This document shows, one piece after another, positions 12,184-23,596 of a DNA stretch of 64,000 nt. Numbering within the stretch: position 1 is the stretch's first letter; every line of letters begins with the position of its first letter. The stretch is from NCBI GenBank assembly GCA_963682025.1, contig OY821519.1, forward strand, positions 110,549,764 through 110,613,763, written 5' to 3'. The DNA is from Cordilura impudica (Eukaryota; Arthropoda; Insecta; Diptera; Scathophagidae). Under the pieces are notes generated by a model. It made no database searches. It was not told the DNA's origin and saw nothing but the letters and a program-made list of their open reading frames with translations. A program made the position numbers and the translations under genes.

Positions 12184-12290
12184 GGAAAATCCATGCTTTT
12201 TTCACGGGCAGCTATATGTACCTTGCTCCAGAGTAGGTACGCTAAAAAATTTTATAATCTTAGCGCCGAATGAAAAATCAAAAATGTTGA
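12184..12290 (+). repeat. Short repeat shared with the 60-kb Helitron-like unit
   Basis: The words AAAATCCATG, TTCTCACGGGCAGCTA (here TTTTTCACGGGCAGCTA), ACCTTGC and AGTAGGTACGC occur in the same order at about 60105-60165, inside the second Helitron-like composite. This is probably a fragment of the same element. Confidence 0.6.
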
Positions 12291-12599
12291 AATAAAGAAA
12301 ATAAAATAAAATATTTTAATTGTACAATATAAACTTCGAGGGAGCAATTGATTATGAAAACATATGTACATATCACGGTAAGTAGTAGCGTAGCATGGTA
12401 GGGCATACTAGTGAGTTATAAAATTACATTAAATAATACAATATAATTGTACATACCAAAATTGGCCGAATTACTATAACTTTCATTGTTATCCACACAG
12501 GGTAATATTCCAACTTACATGTTAGTTGATACATCAGGCGGCATTAAATTAAATGGAGAAATATCATCCAGCGCATCTTCTTTCTACATTATCATCGCA

Positions 12600-12900
12600 G
12601 TGCGAAGGGTATATATAGGTTTGTCATTCCATTTAGAACGCATTGAAAAATGAATTAGCGACCCCACAAAGATTATATATTCTTTATCATTTTAACAGCG
12701 ATGTCCGTCTGTCCGTCTCTCCGTCTGTCCATCTATGTGATGAAATCACGTTTATTCACAAAATAAACCTAAATGGTTTAGTTAGGTTATAGTAATATTA
12801 TATGTCAATATTTCGAGCATGGTAGTATTCAAAATGGCGTAAATTAAGCATCCTTGTGCCGTGATATGTCCAAAAAGATGACAACACCTGTAAAAAAATT
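12600..12900 (+). repeat. Fragment of a GTCCGTCTGTCCGTC-bearing fly repeat
   Basis: It opens with CGAAGGGTATATATAGG, carries AGCGATGTCCGTCTGTCCG near 12700 and is followed by AT-rich sequence. The same landmarks are found at 22230-23040, where the repeat is more complete. Confidence 0.55.
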
Positions 12901-12989
12901 TAAAAATTTCTCGTTTTGTCTTAATATCTTTGAGTATTAAGTTCATCAAATTATCGAATTGTTGCTTTTTAAACTCTTTCTTTTAACTC

Positions 12990-13260
12990 AATCTCTCTGT
13001 CTGTCGTGGGGCAACCCCATTTCCCTTTATCCAATTGATCTGAAACTTGGCCCATAGTCTTGTTGTGACTACAGGTAGTCACGCGCAATGATCTAAATGT
13101 CATTTTTCCTCATCCAGACAATCTGAGACTTGGCCGATATAAGTACTTGCTGCAAAGAAAGATTAACATCGACATAGTCACGCACAGGCACGCATAGTCA
13201 CGCAAGTCACGGAGTGATTTGCCCTCATCCGATAGATCTGAAGCATGAGGAAAGTCACAT
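12990..13260. repeat. AGTCACGCA-type repeat, copy 1
   Basis: The phrase CTGTCTGTCGTGGGGCAACC is followed by GATCTGAAACTTGGCCCATAG and a run of AGTCACGCA words. The same order recurs at 34880-35050, and the later part recurs at 16410-16660. No reading frame is conserved. Confidence 0.65.
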
Positions 13261-13454
13261 GTACATTTTTGAATTATAAAAGGTTCTATTTTGGCATGAC
13301 AAACATATGAAAGTACAACACTGCTTGTGGCGAAAGAAAAACAGAGTAAATTATAAGATTAATATTGACGCAAAAATAAATTGCTTGATACTAATTAACA
13401 AATAAAAATGATATCAAATATATAACTTTTTTTTTAGCAATACATTTTTGTAAA

Positions 13455-13680
13455 TTCACAAATTAAATCAGCTGTGGATGATACAGGTCAGTTTTGGAAA
13501 AGACTACCATCTAGAGCATTCACTTCCAAACAAGAGAAGTCTGCGTCAGGATTTAAGGCAGCTAAAGGGGGAATGCTGAGGGTGACAATTCTTACTTATC
13601 ATTTTGAAAATCTTCGACCCTTCAAAGGTTGCAACAAGTCAAAAGTTGGCGTTATCTGGCGCTCCAATAAAAAAGGGTGA
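13455..13680 (+). pseudogene. pogo/Tigger-type transposase fragment
   Basis: The frame VDDTGQFWKRLPSRAF, then SKQEKSASGFKAAKG and LRVTILT, follows the start of the DDE domain of pogo/Tigger (jerky-like) transposases. There a DETGLFW-type motif bears the first catalytic Asp. It is readable for about 50 residues; the following sequence no longer matches. No terminal repeats or flanking TA duplication were recognised. Confidence 0.5.
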
Positions 13681-13689
13681 ATGACAGCA

Positions 13690-14600
13690 CGTCTTTTTTA
13701 AGACTGATTGAATAATTTTTTTTCAAATTCTGTGAAAATTCTTGAATTTTGACAAACAAAAATTGGCAAAAGCGTTTTCTCTTATCCAGGAAGGTATGGA
13801 TATATTTTCGGAAAACGATCCTTCTCCAAAAATAAGTGTTAAGGTTTCTGACGAAATCTGCAAGGCAAACTTCATTCATTTCTAATTTTTCTAAAAAATA
13901 AAATGTGCTGCAGCTCCTAATATTAAAAATCCTGTAGAATCTATCTAAGGTGCCAGTTCAGATGAACGAGAGCTCATTTGACATATCAGAATAAATATAA
14001 AATTTTTAATTAATATTTTGGTTTTTGAATTTTTGAAAATTAATTTTTATTTGTTAATTTTTTTCTTTGCTATTGAATGTAATTTGTGTTTTACTTTTAA
14101 AAGGAATAAATTATTTTTCTTTTATTTTCTAATCCCATTTTTTAAATGTTTCTAAAAATGGGGTTTCCTATATCGAATATTTGGGGTATGGATCTATGTA
14201 TTTTTAATACAAACTTATACTAGTATGGATTTCGTTTCACGAATATTTTCAATCTCTGGAACGTATCTATTTATTTTCAATAGAATGACATATTAATATT
14301 GGGCTCGCTGTACGAATATTCGATATACATTAGTGTGGCCCTTGATATATGTTCAAACTCTCGGTCTCACCCCCTAGAAGTATGCGAATAGCAAAAAAAC
14401 TGAGAAATAACAAGTTTTGGGCCAATCAAAAACCACTTAGTCGTGCCCAAACGCGATTGAATATTTCAAGTCTGTTTATATGGGGAAAATATGATTTTTT
14501 TCAGGTTTTATGAAAATTTCGTTCTATGGTTAAATTTTTCCGGAAAGTTGTTATATAATTCAGGATCAGTATTAAATACGCCTTTCAAAAAGCTATAAAA
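13690..14600. other. Stretch without recognised feature
   Basis: This is AT-rich non-coding sequence with no supported gene. The words CAAGTTTTGGGCC and ACCACTTAGTCGTGCCC near 14415-14450 look like a decayed version of the terminal repeat at 14605, so an older related element may begin there. Confidence 0.4.
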
Positions 14601-14604
14601 CTTC

Positions 14605-15154
14605 AAAATCGAACAAAACCTCGCCAAGAAATAACAAATGCCCCAGACCACTTTTGTGCTAAAAAAACTAGCTCTAGAAATTTGATGGCATTTTTTTCAA
14701 CATTGAGAAATTAATTAAAGCCATTATTTCGTTTTAGTCTCTATACCTACACGTACTCAGATATAAAGTATTGTTTTATTACCACGTTGCTAACCTGTTG
14801 CGCATTGAGACCGAAAATGGGAAATTTTTTTTTAATAAAATTTTGAAAACTCCTTTTTCAAGTTTCAAAAAATTTTCTTTAACAAAGTCTAAAAAAGTGT
14901 ATCTAAAACATTAAGGTTTTGTTAAATACACATCAGAGATTAAGTGTGTGAATTTTGAAGTAAATCCCTATCCCAGAATTTTTTTGACGAGGATTTAATT
15001 TTTGCGAATTTCGAGAAAAATGGAATTTTAGTAAAATATTCTGTAAATGTACTCTTTCTAAATACTTTGTAACAAAAATTCATCTTTTTTCACCTTTAAA
15101 CGTCATATTTTATCTTAATAGCCTAGGGTTTCGGAAAAATATAATATGACCCCA
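14605..15154 (+). mobile_element. One end of a 56-bp-TIR DNA element, interrupted by piggyBac
   Basis: Positions 14605-14660 match the 56-bp terminal repeat of the element at 60612-62117. The sequence from there to 15154 is, allowing for indels, the reverse complement of 61637-62117 (shared landmarks AACAACGTGGTAAT, CTCATTGCGCA and AAAGAGTACATTTAC, in reverse complement here). The match stops at the TTAA at 15155-15158, where the piggyBac-like element begins. The other end of this copy was not found. Confidence 0.6.
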
Positions 15155-15158
15155 TTAA

Positions 15159-16400
15159 CCCTTTAATTGGGGTCACATATGACCCCAAGCCAAATTAAAA
15201 AGAATTAATTTTATATTCTTTTGAATAAATTGTCTTTTATTAGCTTTGACGTATATTATATATGCTGCTAGGCCCGAGATATCCAACATGTTGTAAAACA
15301 TCGCTAGTGGCCAACGAGTTGTTGCCCTTTTTGTGGTATATTGGGACACCATTTTGTCCATTGCGTCCACACCGCCCTTGATTTTATTATAAAACAAAAT
15401 CATTTCTGACTTTTGTTTTATATCGGACACAGCTGAATTTCGATACATGAACGATAGCACTACTGCTCTTCCCTATGCTGGGACGTTGGAGCACATCATT
15501 GCATTCGGACCAAATCCAAATTCACTTGAATATACCGCACGCCTCTTTGTTGCTTTGAATTCTTTGGGCATATATCGCTTATTTTTTTCAAAGTGCCGGC
15601 GATGGTTATTTTTCAAGTTAGTCGCTCCTGGAGCAATAGTGAAAAAATTGTTCATCGTTACATATCGCCTTGTATTTTTGTAGGAAGCAATTAGGTCTTT
15701 CACTGTCTGCTCGCTTGGTTAACGTCTCTGGTAAAGCCTACTTTTCCAGTATAAATTTGGCCATTAAGCGGTAGGCATCGCAAGCCTACCAAATCTTTAT
15801 TCCATATTTTGTAGATTTTGATAGAATATATTGAGTGAATTTAGTGCGGCCTCGATATCCGAAATTGGCTCTCATATTGGAGTTAATCATCTCGAAAATA
15901 TCCCTTATCGGTTCTGCCTTATCGTTAGACTTTCGAGTGGCTCAGTAACATGGTTGTCAAAACGAATAAAGCGTAAAATGCTTTGGAATCGGTTAACAGA
16001 CATGGTTGCAAGTTAAGAGAAAAATCATGTTGCTTCCCAAGCTCGCTTAATTTATCTTGGTTCGATATCTGGGAGCCTATCATAAGCGAAATTCCAATAA
16101 AAGCTTTCACGTCTTCATCAGTAATTGAAATCCATGTATCAGCCTTTTAGAAGGATTTTCTGCGTTCCATTTACGATAAAAATCTTCGGCTTTTTTGTTA
16201 GAAAACCTTCAAATTTGGTCTCTAATGGGCACACTTATAATACAAAAAATGTATGCACTGCCGATAAATTTTTGGTAATTGGGTTAGGTACCATAAACAA
16301 TGATTCACGAATGTCATTGTGGGCCCTTTGATTAGCGAAATCAGTATTTTGCTTAACCACTTTATACCATCTTTGCTGTTGAAAAAGGTTTCATCTTAGG
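15159..16400 (-). pseudogene. piggyBac-like element, 3' terminus and decayed transposase
   Basis: The terminus CCCTTTAATTGGGGTCA follows TTAA directly, as expected for piggyBac ends. Coding remnants run leftward on the minus strand. VKAFIGISLMIGSQISN lies near 16110 (start of the catalytic region), VVKQNTDFANQRAHNDIR and VPNPITKNLSA near 16370-16260, and SSEFGFGPNAMMCSNVPA near 15520. An uninterrupted frame at 15173-15460 contains NKIKGGVDAMDKMVSQYT and RATTRWPLAMFYNMLDI, the last third of the DDE domain with the GGVDxxD motif. Stops and frameshifts separate these blocks. It is better preserved than the relic at 8.3-9.5 kb and is a different subfamily. The 5' end is not recognised. Confidence 0.75.
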
Positions 16401-16409
16401 TGGAAGCTT

Positions 16410-16660
16410 GTTCATGTGACTTTCCCCTTACTCGATCAATCTGAGACTTGCTGTGAAAAAAGATCAACTTTGACATAGTCACGCACAGTCATGCATTTCA
16501 CGCACAGTCACGGAGAGATTAAAACCTCACTTCCCCTCATCCTATCCATCTGAAACTTTGTTCGTAGACTTGTTGTGGCGAAAGATTAATTTTAAGGTGG
16601 TCAGGCAGAGTCATGCACAGTCATGAAGAGATTCAAAACTAATATGCATAAGGCTAGGAA
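16410..16660. repeat. AGTCACGCA-type repeat, copy 2
   Basis: The phrases CTCGATCAATCTGAGACTTG, AGTCACGCACAGTCA and CCATCTGAAACTTTG match the order at 13080-13230 and 34910-35040. It lies directly right of the piggyBac-like relic. Confidence 0.6.
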
Positions 16661-17094
16661 GAGTTGTACTAAAAACTTTGTTTTTATGGGTTAGATTATA
16701 TAATATATTGTTTACTTTTGTTACAAATAGTGCAATAAGTCGAGATATTAATGTAAACATAGAATCGATTTAGAGAGTACCAAAGATTGGGCACTGCGAA
16801 TTTAGCACTCTTACTAGTATTTCTTAATTTTGGGGTACAATGGCCTTGACTTTCGTATTTCATCTCTTAATCTTCATTTACTTAAATAGAAAAGAATGAA
16901 TTTTGCATTATTTATTAAATAGAGGAAAGAAAAACTTTTTGCTTGATCTTGTACTAAACCCGACATTTATCATGAATGAGGACGCATTTTCTTTACCAAA
17001 ATGTCGTTTTTTGTTGACAGCTTTTTAGAGTAGTAGTCACATTTGGATTTTAAAGCATTTTTAAACAACCATATCGAGCATAGAAAAATATGTA

Positions 17095-17250
17095 ATATGT
17101 TTTTTATGTATCCAAATATTTTTGGTAGTTAAAATTTTTAAATTTTATCATCACATAAAGGTAAAATTTAATAAAACTTAATTGTTTATCATTTAACAAC
17201 GGGCGCCTAAGGCATGTTTCAACTAACTACACCTTTTCTAAGTGTAAATA
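17095..17250 (+). repeat. 150-bp repeat pair, left member
   Basis: It runs from TCCAAATATTTTTGGTAGTT through TTTATCATTTAACAACGGGC to ACTACACCTTTTCTAA and is matched at 18567-18720 with about a dozen differences. Between the two members (17251-18566) I see only AT-rich sequence and no gene. Confidence 0.65.
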
Positions 17251-18566
17251 TACAAAAAAATTTAGATACACAAATAGTAAGGTAACATGTTTATTTCTAG
17301 TTTATGCACATTACAATTTAGACATATCGACTTAGAATCACTTCCTGATTGTAGCACTTTGTTTTTTGTTGAATTACTAATTCATATTTCAGACAATTTT
17401 AGATACATCAAATTTGCTTTGCTTTTGTAATATTTCTTCTTGTTTTTTTTGTTTGTGTGAAAAATATACCGGCTGAACAACTTTATTTATCTTGCGGTAA
17501 ATGCAGTTACTGCATCTTAATACTTTAATAGTTGCCAAGCAAAAAGAAAAATATAAAACTTTTCACTACTTTTCTCTGTTCGTATTTTAAGTAGCTTCGC
17601 TATTAATACATAATACAACGAAAAGTTGTTTAAGTATCCTGTTATTTCTTTATATTTCTAACTGTAAAAGTGGTAACATTACTTTTATGTTTTTATTTTG
17701 TTTTTGTTTTTGTACTATATACTGGCTTGGTCATAATGTTTATTTTAACTGCTGTTAGTTGATTATAAGTAAGTTTAAACAAACTTAAGATGTATATATA
17801 AATAAATAATTTGCTTTTTATTGTTAGTAGAAAAGATTCAGAGAAGCATTTTAAACACTTAATCTCAAAGAAACTTTTTAAATATAGATGTTTTGTTAAG
17901 ATTTATATAGACTAACTTGCGGTAAACTTTTCGCAAAGGCTGGGCGTATATGTTATATCTATTTCATAATAAGTTTTCGAAAAATATATCTTAAATATTT
18001 ATTAATTTAATTGAAAATATTTAACAACAAAAAAGTATATGATCAGAATTTTAAAGATGTTAAGTGGATCTATTCATCGTTAATTCTTCCCTATCGCACA
18101 TGCTTTCCTCATTTATAAAAAATATGTTAGTTTAATACATTTTCCAGTAAGTCACCGTAATTGTTACAGAATAATGTTAATAAGTACTTCTTAAGAAAAG
18201 TGATATTTCTTGTTTAGTACATGATTTCATTTACACTTTTTAAACGTCCACCTCCTGGGACGTGAAAAGATTTACATTACTGAAAGCTAAAAAAAAATTA
18301 TCTGAGTACTTCTGTCATCACTGTTTAAAATGATTATAAACATTGACAATGAGATAATTTTAAATATTTATTTTTATATTAAATTCACCTCAAAAGGAAG
18401 TCTATCAATGTGACAGTTTTTGAGACTTCCGTTTTTTGTTCTTATGTTGAAAGTTTGCAGTTGACTTGAAGCTTCTATATTTTCCTTAATAGGATTTAGG
18501 GCATGCAAACAAATATATACCTTAGGGCGGCACTTATCTATGAACACTTGTATATTTTGATTTTGA
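17251..18566. other. AT-rich stretch without recognised feature
   Basis: No coding motif, RNA gene or repeat was recognised between the two 150-bp repeats. Confidence 0.45.
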
Positions 18567-18720
18567 TGTGTCCCAATATTATTGGCAGTTAAAATTTTTT
18601 AATTTTATCATTACATAATATTCACAAGGATAAAATTAAATTAAATTTCATTGTTTATCATTTACCAACGGGTGCCTAAGGTATGTTTCAAATAACTACA
18701 CCTTTTCCAATTGTGTTTTA
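18567..18720 (+). repeat. 150-bp repeat pair, right member
   Basis: The order of words follows 17095-17250: CCCAATATTATTGGCAGTT, TTTATCATTTACCAACGGG, ACTACACCTTTTCCAA. An insertion of about a dozen bases follows the ATTACATAA word. Confidence 0.65.
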
Positions 18721-18755
18721 GAAAATATCAATTGATTTTCAGGAAGTTTAAATAT

Positions 18756-21454
18756 ATGGGGGGTTTCATGTCAAGTGCACCAACTTTTGAAACCGATGTC
18801 TTCCGATCGGGATGAAATTTGTACCAAGGTTAGTCCTATTGGATAGTAGTTTGGACACAATTTTTCAATAAGATCGGTCCAGATCTCTCTGAGTTAGAGG
18901 GGATCAAAATTTGACATTTTGGCCAAACAGGTTATTTTTCTCATCCATGTAACTTATTACCTATTGTTCTTAGAAAATTTTCTCCCGAATAGTTTAGATA
19001 GCTATTTCTTCAATATTTCAGAAAAAAATACTTAAAAAAAAAAAAATTTAGACTTTTTTTGCTAAATTAAAGCATTTTTTGAATTTTTTTTTAAAAAGGG
19101 CATTTTTTTTTTTTTTTTCATAAGAAAGCTTAGCATTTTTCCTTTAAGAGCTTTTTGGCCACTTAGTGGGATGGGAGTGGTAATGCACTATTTTGAATTT
19201 TTCCTATTTGTGTGTAAAACCTTACAAATAAAACTTATACTGAGAAACAAGATAAATTAACCTTTCCGAAGGTATGTAACATACCTTCATAATATAACAG
19301 AAGAGAATGGTTATCTGTAACCTGAAAGAGTTATTTGCAACGTTTCAATCTGAACACGAGGATGCTAGAATTGGCTTCACGAAATTAACCCAAACGAGGC
19401 CAAAACATTGCGTTTTGGCAGAAAGCAGCGGAACTCACACAGTATGCGTTTGCATTTACCATGAAAATGTTAAACTGATGTTGAAGGAAATCAACTTAAA
19501 GTATTTAACAGATGATTCGGCAGAAGATTTACACGATTAACGCGATTGCCTTAAATTGACTGTGTCCTAATGCAACAACTTCTTGCCACTTAGGTGAAAA
19601 CCACATTCATCAAAGAAAATTTAATCAACTCTGTAGATCGAGAATATATAGAGGAAGTCAAATTTGATTCTTGGATTCAGACTGACATATGCACATGGAA
19701 AACAATCATTTTAAATGTGGATGATTTTGTGGAACAAATGTGTACAGGATTGCTAAACTTGAGAAACCATGACTTTTTAATCAAAGAGCAATGGTCATTC
19801 TTCAAGGATTTGAAAATACATTTGATTTCGCAGAAAACTATAAATATGTTCTTCAGGATGCCATACAAGCATTCCACTTCAATAGCGACCAAGCAACTAT
19901 ATTCACAGTAGTTATTTCTTACATGAAATATGAAAAACTGGAACACAAAAGTATGGCAATCATATCGGACGATTTAAAACATGATACCGTTGCAGTTTAT
20001 GAGTACCAGAAGAGAATACTAAAATTTCTAAAATCTAAATTTACAGTAAAGGAGGTATACTACGTTTCGGACGGAGCTCGTCAACATTTTAAAAACAAAA
20101 GTAGCTTGGCAAATCTTATGGCCCATGAAGAAGATTTTGGAATGCCAGTTGAGTGGCATTTTCATCCTACTGCTTATGGTAAAGGAGCATGTGATGGTAT
20201 TGGAGCAAACCTTAAAAGAATTGCAGCGAAGTATAGCCTCCAGTGCTCTCATCAAGATCGCATTTTAGATGCGACTGCTTTATTCCATTGGACAATGAGT
20301 TATTGTAAAGAAACTAAAATAGTTTTTAGTAGCAAAGAGGATCATCAGGAAACATTGAAAACACTGAAGAGCAGAATCGATGCTGCGGTAACAATCGATG
20401 GCACCGCTCAATACCATGCTTTTATACCGCTTGTCGATGGAAGACTGAAGTTGAAAAAGTTTTCTGCCTCTATTCAATGCGATTTCTTTCCAAAGACAAC
20501 AAATAAACCAGCAGCAAAATCAACAGCTGAACCTAGTAACGCCAAGAAAGGATTGACAAAAAAACGCAGTAAATAAAGGCGGCAAAAAAGCTGGATGAAA
20601 GACTGGGTATTTAAAAATTTACAAGACTTAAATACTTCATCAGCTACAATAAATTAAGTATAAAAATAGTTATGATATAAATGGATCTAGTGCAATTAAG
20701 ATTAAATTTTAATAAATTATTTATCATTTTATTTTTAATATTATTATTATTATACATTAATTTAATTATTATTAAAAATAAATAAAAAATAATAATTTTT
20801 CAACATTTCTATAGAAAAAAAGCGATTTTTTTCCTGAGGTTAACATATTCTGGGTATTACAGTATCGAGGGTATAAAATGTTAGTTAGGTATGTTATATA
20901 CCTTCGGAAAGGTTAATTTATCTAGTATAATCAGTATAAGTTTTATTTGTAAGGTTTTAGACACAAATAGGAAAAAATTCAAAATAATGCATTTGTGAAA
21001 AATTGAAAAACCTCTGTCTTGAGTTACAAAACATTTATTTTGATAGATATCCCACTCCCATCCCACTAAGCGACCAACAAGCTCTTAAAGGAAAAATCCT
21101 AAGCTTTCTTGTGAAAAAAAAAATAAAAAAATGCCCTTTTTGAAAAAAAAAGCAAAAAATGCTTTAATTTAGCAAAAAAAAGTCTACAATTTTTTTTTTT
21201 TTTAGTATTTTTTTCCGAAATAATGAAGAAATAACTACCTAAACTCTCTGGGTGAAAATTTTCTAAGAACAATGGGTAATAAGTTGGATGAGAAAAAACA
21301 CCTGTTTTGCCAAAATGTCAAATTTTGATCCCCTATACCTCAGAGAGATCTGGACCGATCTTGTTGAAAAATTGTGTCTAAACTACTTTTCAATAGAACT
21401 AACCTTGGTGCAAATTTCATCGCGATCGGAAGATCATGACATGAAATCCCCCAT
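18756..21454 (+). mobile_element. Long-TIR (LT) DNA transposon, copy 1
   Basis: The ends are ATGGGGGGTTTCATGTC at the left and its near reverse complement GACATGAAATCCCCCAT minus a few bases at the right, flanked on both sides by ATAT, a possible 4-bp TSD. The left TIR spans about 18756-19281 and the right about 20887-21454. A block of ~60 bp present in the right TIR, and in both TIRs of copy 2, is missing from the left one near 19175. Between the TIRs lies one coding region on the plus strand. Copy 2 at 36030-38768 is closely similar. The superfamily is not recognised with certainty; 4-bp TSDs occur in Sola and Chapaev transposons, among others. Confidence 0.85.
19307..20576 (+). pseudogene. 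DDE-like transposase of LT element, copy 1 (broken)
   Basis: The protein remnant begins where the LT copy 3 protein has its residue ~300, so an N-terminal part is absent. The first block (19307-19540) has SGTHTVCVC, part of a Cys-rich segment, and ends at a stop. The second frame (19594-19911) contains VDDFVEQMCTGLLNLRNH. About 29 bp missing near 19830 relative to copy 2 force a frame change. The third frame (19791-20576) carries DFAENYKYVLQDAI, then YVSDGARQHFKNKSSLANL, then HPTAYGKGACDGIGANLKR. The Asp of DFAEN and of SDG, and an acidic residue in the last block, would suit a DDE/D triad; this is inference. The tail is Lys-rich. It cannot make a whole protein as it stands. Confidence 0.75.
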
Positions 21455-21458
21455 ATAT

Positions 21459-21835
21459 AAAAAACCATCAATTGATTTTCGGAAATAATCACTTGTATTT
21501 CAGAAAAATTCAAATTGATTTCAGATAATATCAATTGTATATCCGAAAAATTCAATTGAGTTTCAGAAAGTAACAATAATTTTTAGAAAACATCAATTGA
21601 GTTTCAGAATGTATCAATTGTATATCACAGATAATCTGTGACACAGAACATCAAATATATTTCAGAAATTATCAAATATATTTCAGAAAGTATCAAATGT
21701 ATTTCCGAAATTACATTTGATGCTTTTTGAAATACAGTTGATACTTTCTGAGATTCAATTGAAATGTTCTGAAATACAATTAATTTTTTTTGAAATTTAC
21801 TTAATATTTTCTGAAACACAATTGGAAAGGCTGTA
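21459..21835. repeat. Array of degenerate ~29-bp repeats with internal inversion
   Basis: Units combine TTTCAGAAA with ATCAATTG at about 29-bp spacing from 21470 to about 21715. From there to 21825 the units run in the opposite sense (TTTCTGAAAT, then CAATTGA), so the array forms a large imperfect palindrome. The left flank of the LT element (18719-18751) ends in one more unit, showing that the element landed inside the array. Confidence 0.7.
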
Positions 21836-22229
21836 GTATTACAGAGTACAACACATGATTTTGGGACTCACTTCTGACAATTACACCTGAAAGTAGCCAC
21901 AAAAATAACAACTCCTGCATCATTCGTTTTGCCAAGTTGGCTGCCATTATATTTTAATGGCCATATGAATTTTTTTGCTCCAGGTGGGTTTTTATCACTT
22001 TTTGTATATTTTAACACGGTTATAACTCGGTAACCGTATGGAATATCTCTTTTGTGTCTGAAACAAAATTGTAGATACTGAATAGGAGAAAACAAAATCG
22101 GAACAAACCTACCCGAAAAAGTGCATCCAGTGCCTTAAAAATGCCCATTTTCCCCCAATTTTCTTCCCCCATTTTCACCATATTTGCTAAATAAGAGGAT
22201 TATAAATACATAAATATGCTGTTTTTTAT
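21836..22229. other. Stretch without recognised feature
   Basis: This is non-coding sequence with C-rich runs near 22150-22175. No gene, repeat or RNA was recognised. Confidence 0.4.
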
Positions 22230-23040
22230 ACCCTCCACCCCAGTGTGCAGAGGGTATATATAAGTTTTTTCATTACGTTTGTAATAATAAGAAAAAGAAA
22301 TTCTTGACCATATAATATATATATATATTTGTAATCCTTATAATCAGCGGAGTTGATATAGCGATGTCCGTCTGTCCGTCTGTTGAAATCACAATGGCGA
22401 CTTTAATCGGGCAGGTAGGGTGCTCGTTTGCATAATATATGATTCGCTGACTTTCTGGGAAGTTTGGTGTCTAAAATTTAAAATCGTTCAAATCGGTTTA
22501 ATGGGGCCCGAGATCTGAATGAAGAACTAAAAAAAGTCTTGACAAAATATGATTTTCTATGTTGTTCTTGTCACGATCACGGCCTCAGTAGGACAGCTAG
22601 GGTGATCATTTTTAGTGAGAATGATTCATCAAGATCATGGGAAGTTTTGTGTTTTAAAAATCATTAAAATCGTTGGAACAGGTCCAGGGAAATCTGTGAA
22701 AATTAAAAAAATTAAAAATATCATGTTTCTATATTGTTCTTGTTGTTATTCTAAATGTTGTATTGTTGTCATAGCTGGGTTTGTTGTTTTACGGTCGTTG
22801 TGGCAATAATATTATAAAAACTAACCCTTTGTACTTTTTTTTATCAACTCTGGTAGAAAAATTTTAAAGTTTCCATTGCTTTGGCATTGGTAAAAAAATT
22901 GGTTAGATCATTTTTGTCATCGCCAGCCTGCAAAGTTTCAGATCGATTGGGTTATGGGAAAGGGGTAAAAAATCAATCCAAAATTTTTTCGACAAGCAAA
23001 TGCTACGAGTTAATATAAAGGGAGTAAAACTGCACCAGCA
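22230..23040 (+). repeat. Dispersed fly repeat with ATACCCTC/GAGGGTAT hairpin
   Basis: It begins ATACCCTCCACCCC with a following GAGGGTATATA that pairs with it. AGCGATGTCCGTCTGTCCG lies near 22360, and the closing part has GTTTCAGATCGATTGGGTTA and a block ending AAAGGGAGTAAAA near 23030. The 3' part recurs at 28600-28845 and the microsatellite part at 12600-12900. No coding capacity is seen. Confidence 0.65.
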
Positions 23041-23191
23041 TCTAAAATAAATAATGTATAATAAACAAAAACAATGTAAATTTACCAAACAAAATTTTAT
23101 GTATTAATTTATTTAAAGAAAAAACACGAAAATGACTTTTGATGTTTTATTTTTTGTGTGTAATATTTACATATATGTACATACATACATA

Positions 23192-23594
23192 TCGTACCTG
23201 TACCTCTAAAGTGAGTCAACTCAAAATTTACAAATTTTCAGTAGAGGCAAAAATCGGTTTTTTTAATATTTACTATAAAATTTAAAAACAGTTGTTTCAT
23301 TGTAAAGAATTGCGAATAATAGGTATACAACAATACTTGTTTTTGCGATTTTTTCAGTGATCATCAAAAATAACAATTCTTTTGGGTGGAACTCAGAATA
23401 GGTCTTTTTAGTTGATTCTAAAGAACCTACTCTTGTAACACAAAGAGGTTTAAAACTGTATTTTTTTGCGAAAGACTAGAAAAATTGATGAAAGATTATT
23501 ACAGTGAATAGATATGACCACTGTGTATCGTTTTCTTGCAAAAAGTGAAAATTGAAAAATTTTGTGTTGACTCACTTTAGAGGTACAGGTGCGA
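23192..23594. mobile_element. Miniature inverted-repeat element, TA target
   Basis: The ends TCGTACCTGTACCTCTAAAG and CTTTAGAGGTACAGGTGCGA are near-perfect inverted repeats that continue to about 40 bp (on to GTGAGTCAAC). TA lies directly outside both ends. The 403-bp body has no coding capacity. The TA flanks suggest mobilisation by a Tc1/mariner transposase; that link is inference. Confidence 0.8.
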
Positions 23595-23596
23595 TA

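Noticed and set aside
12990..13260. AGTCACGCA words as a regulatory array
   Set aside because: The same order of words occurs in three places and once inside a foldback element, so repeat ancestry explains it better.
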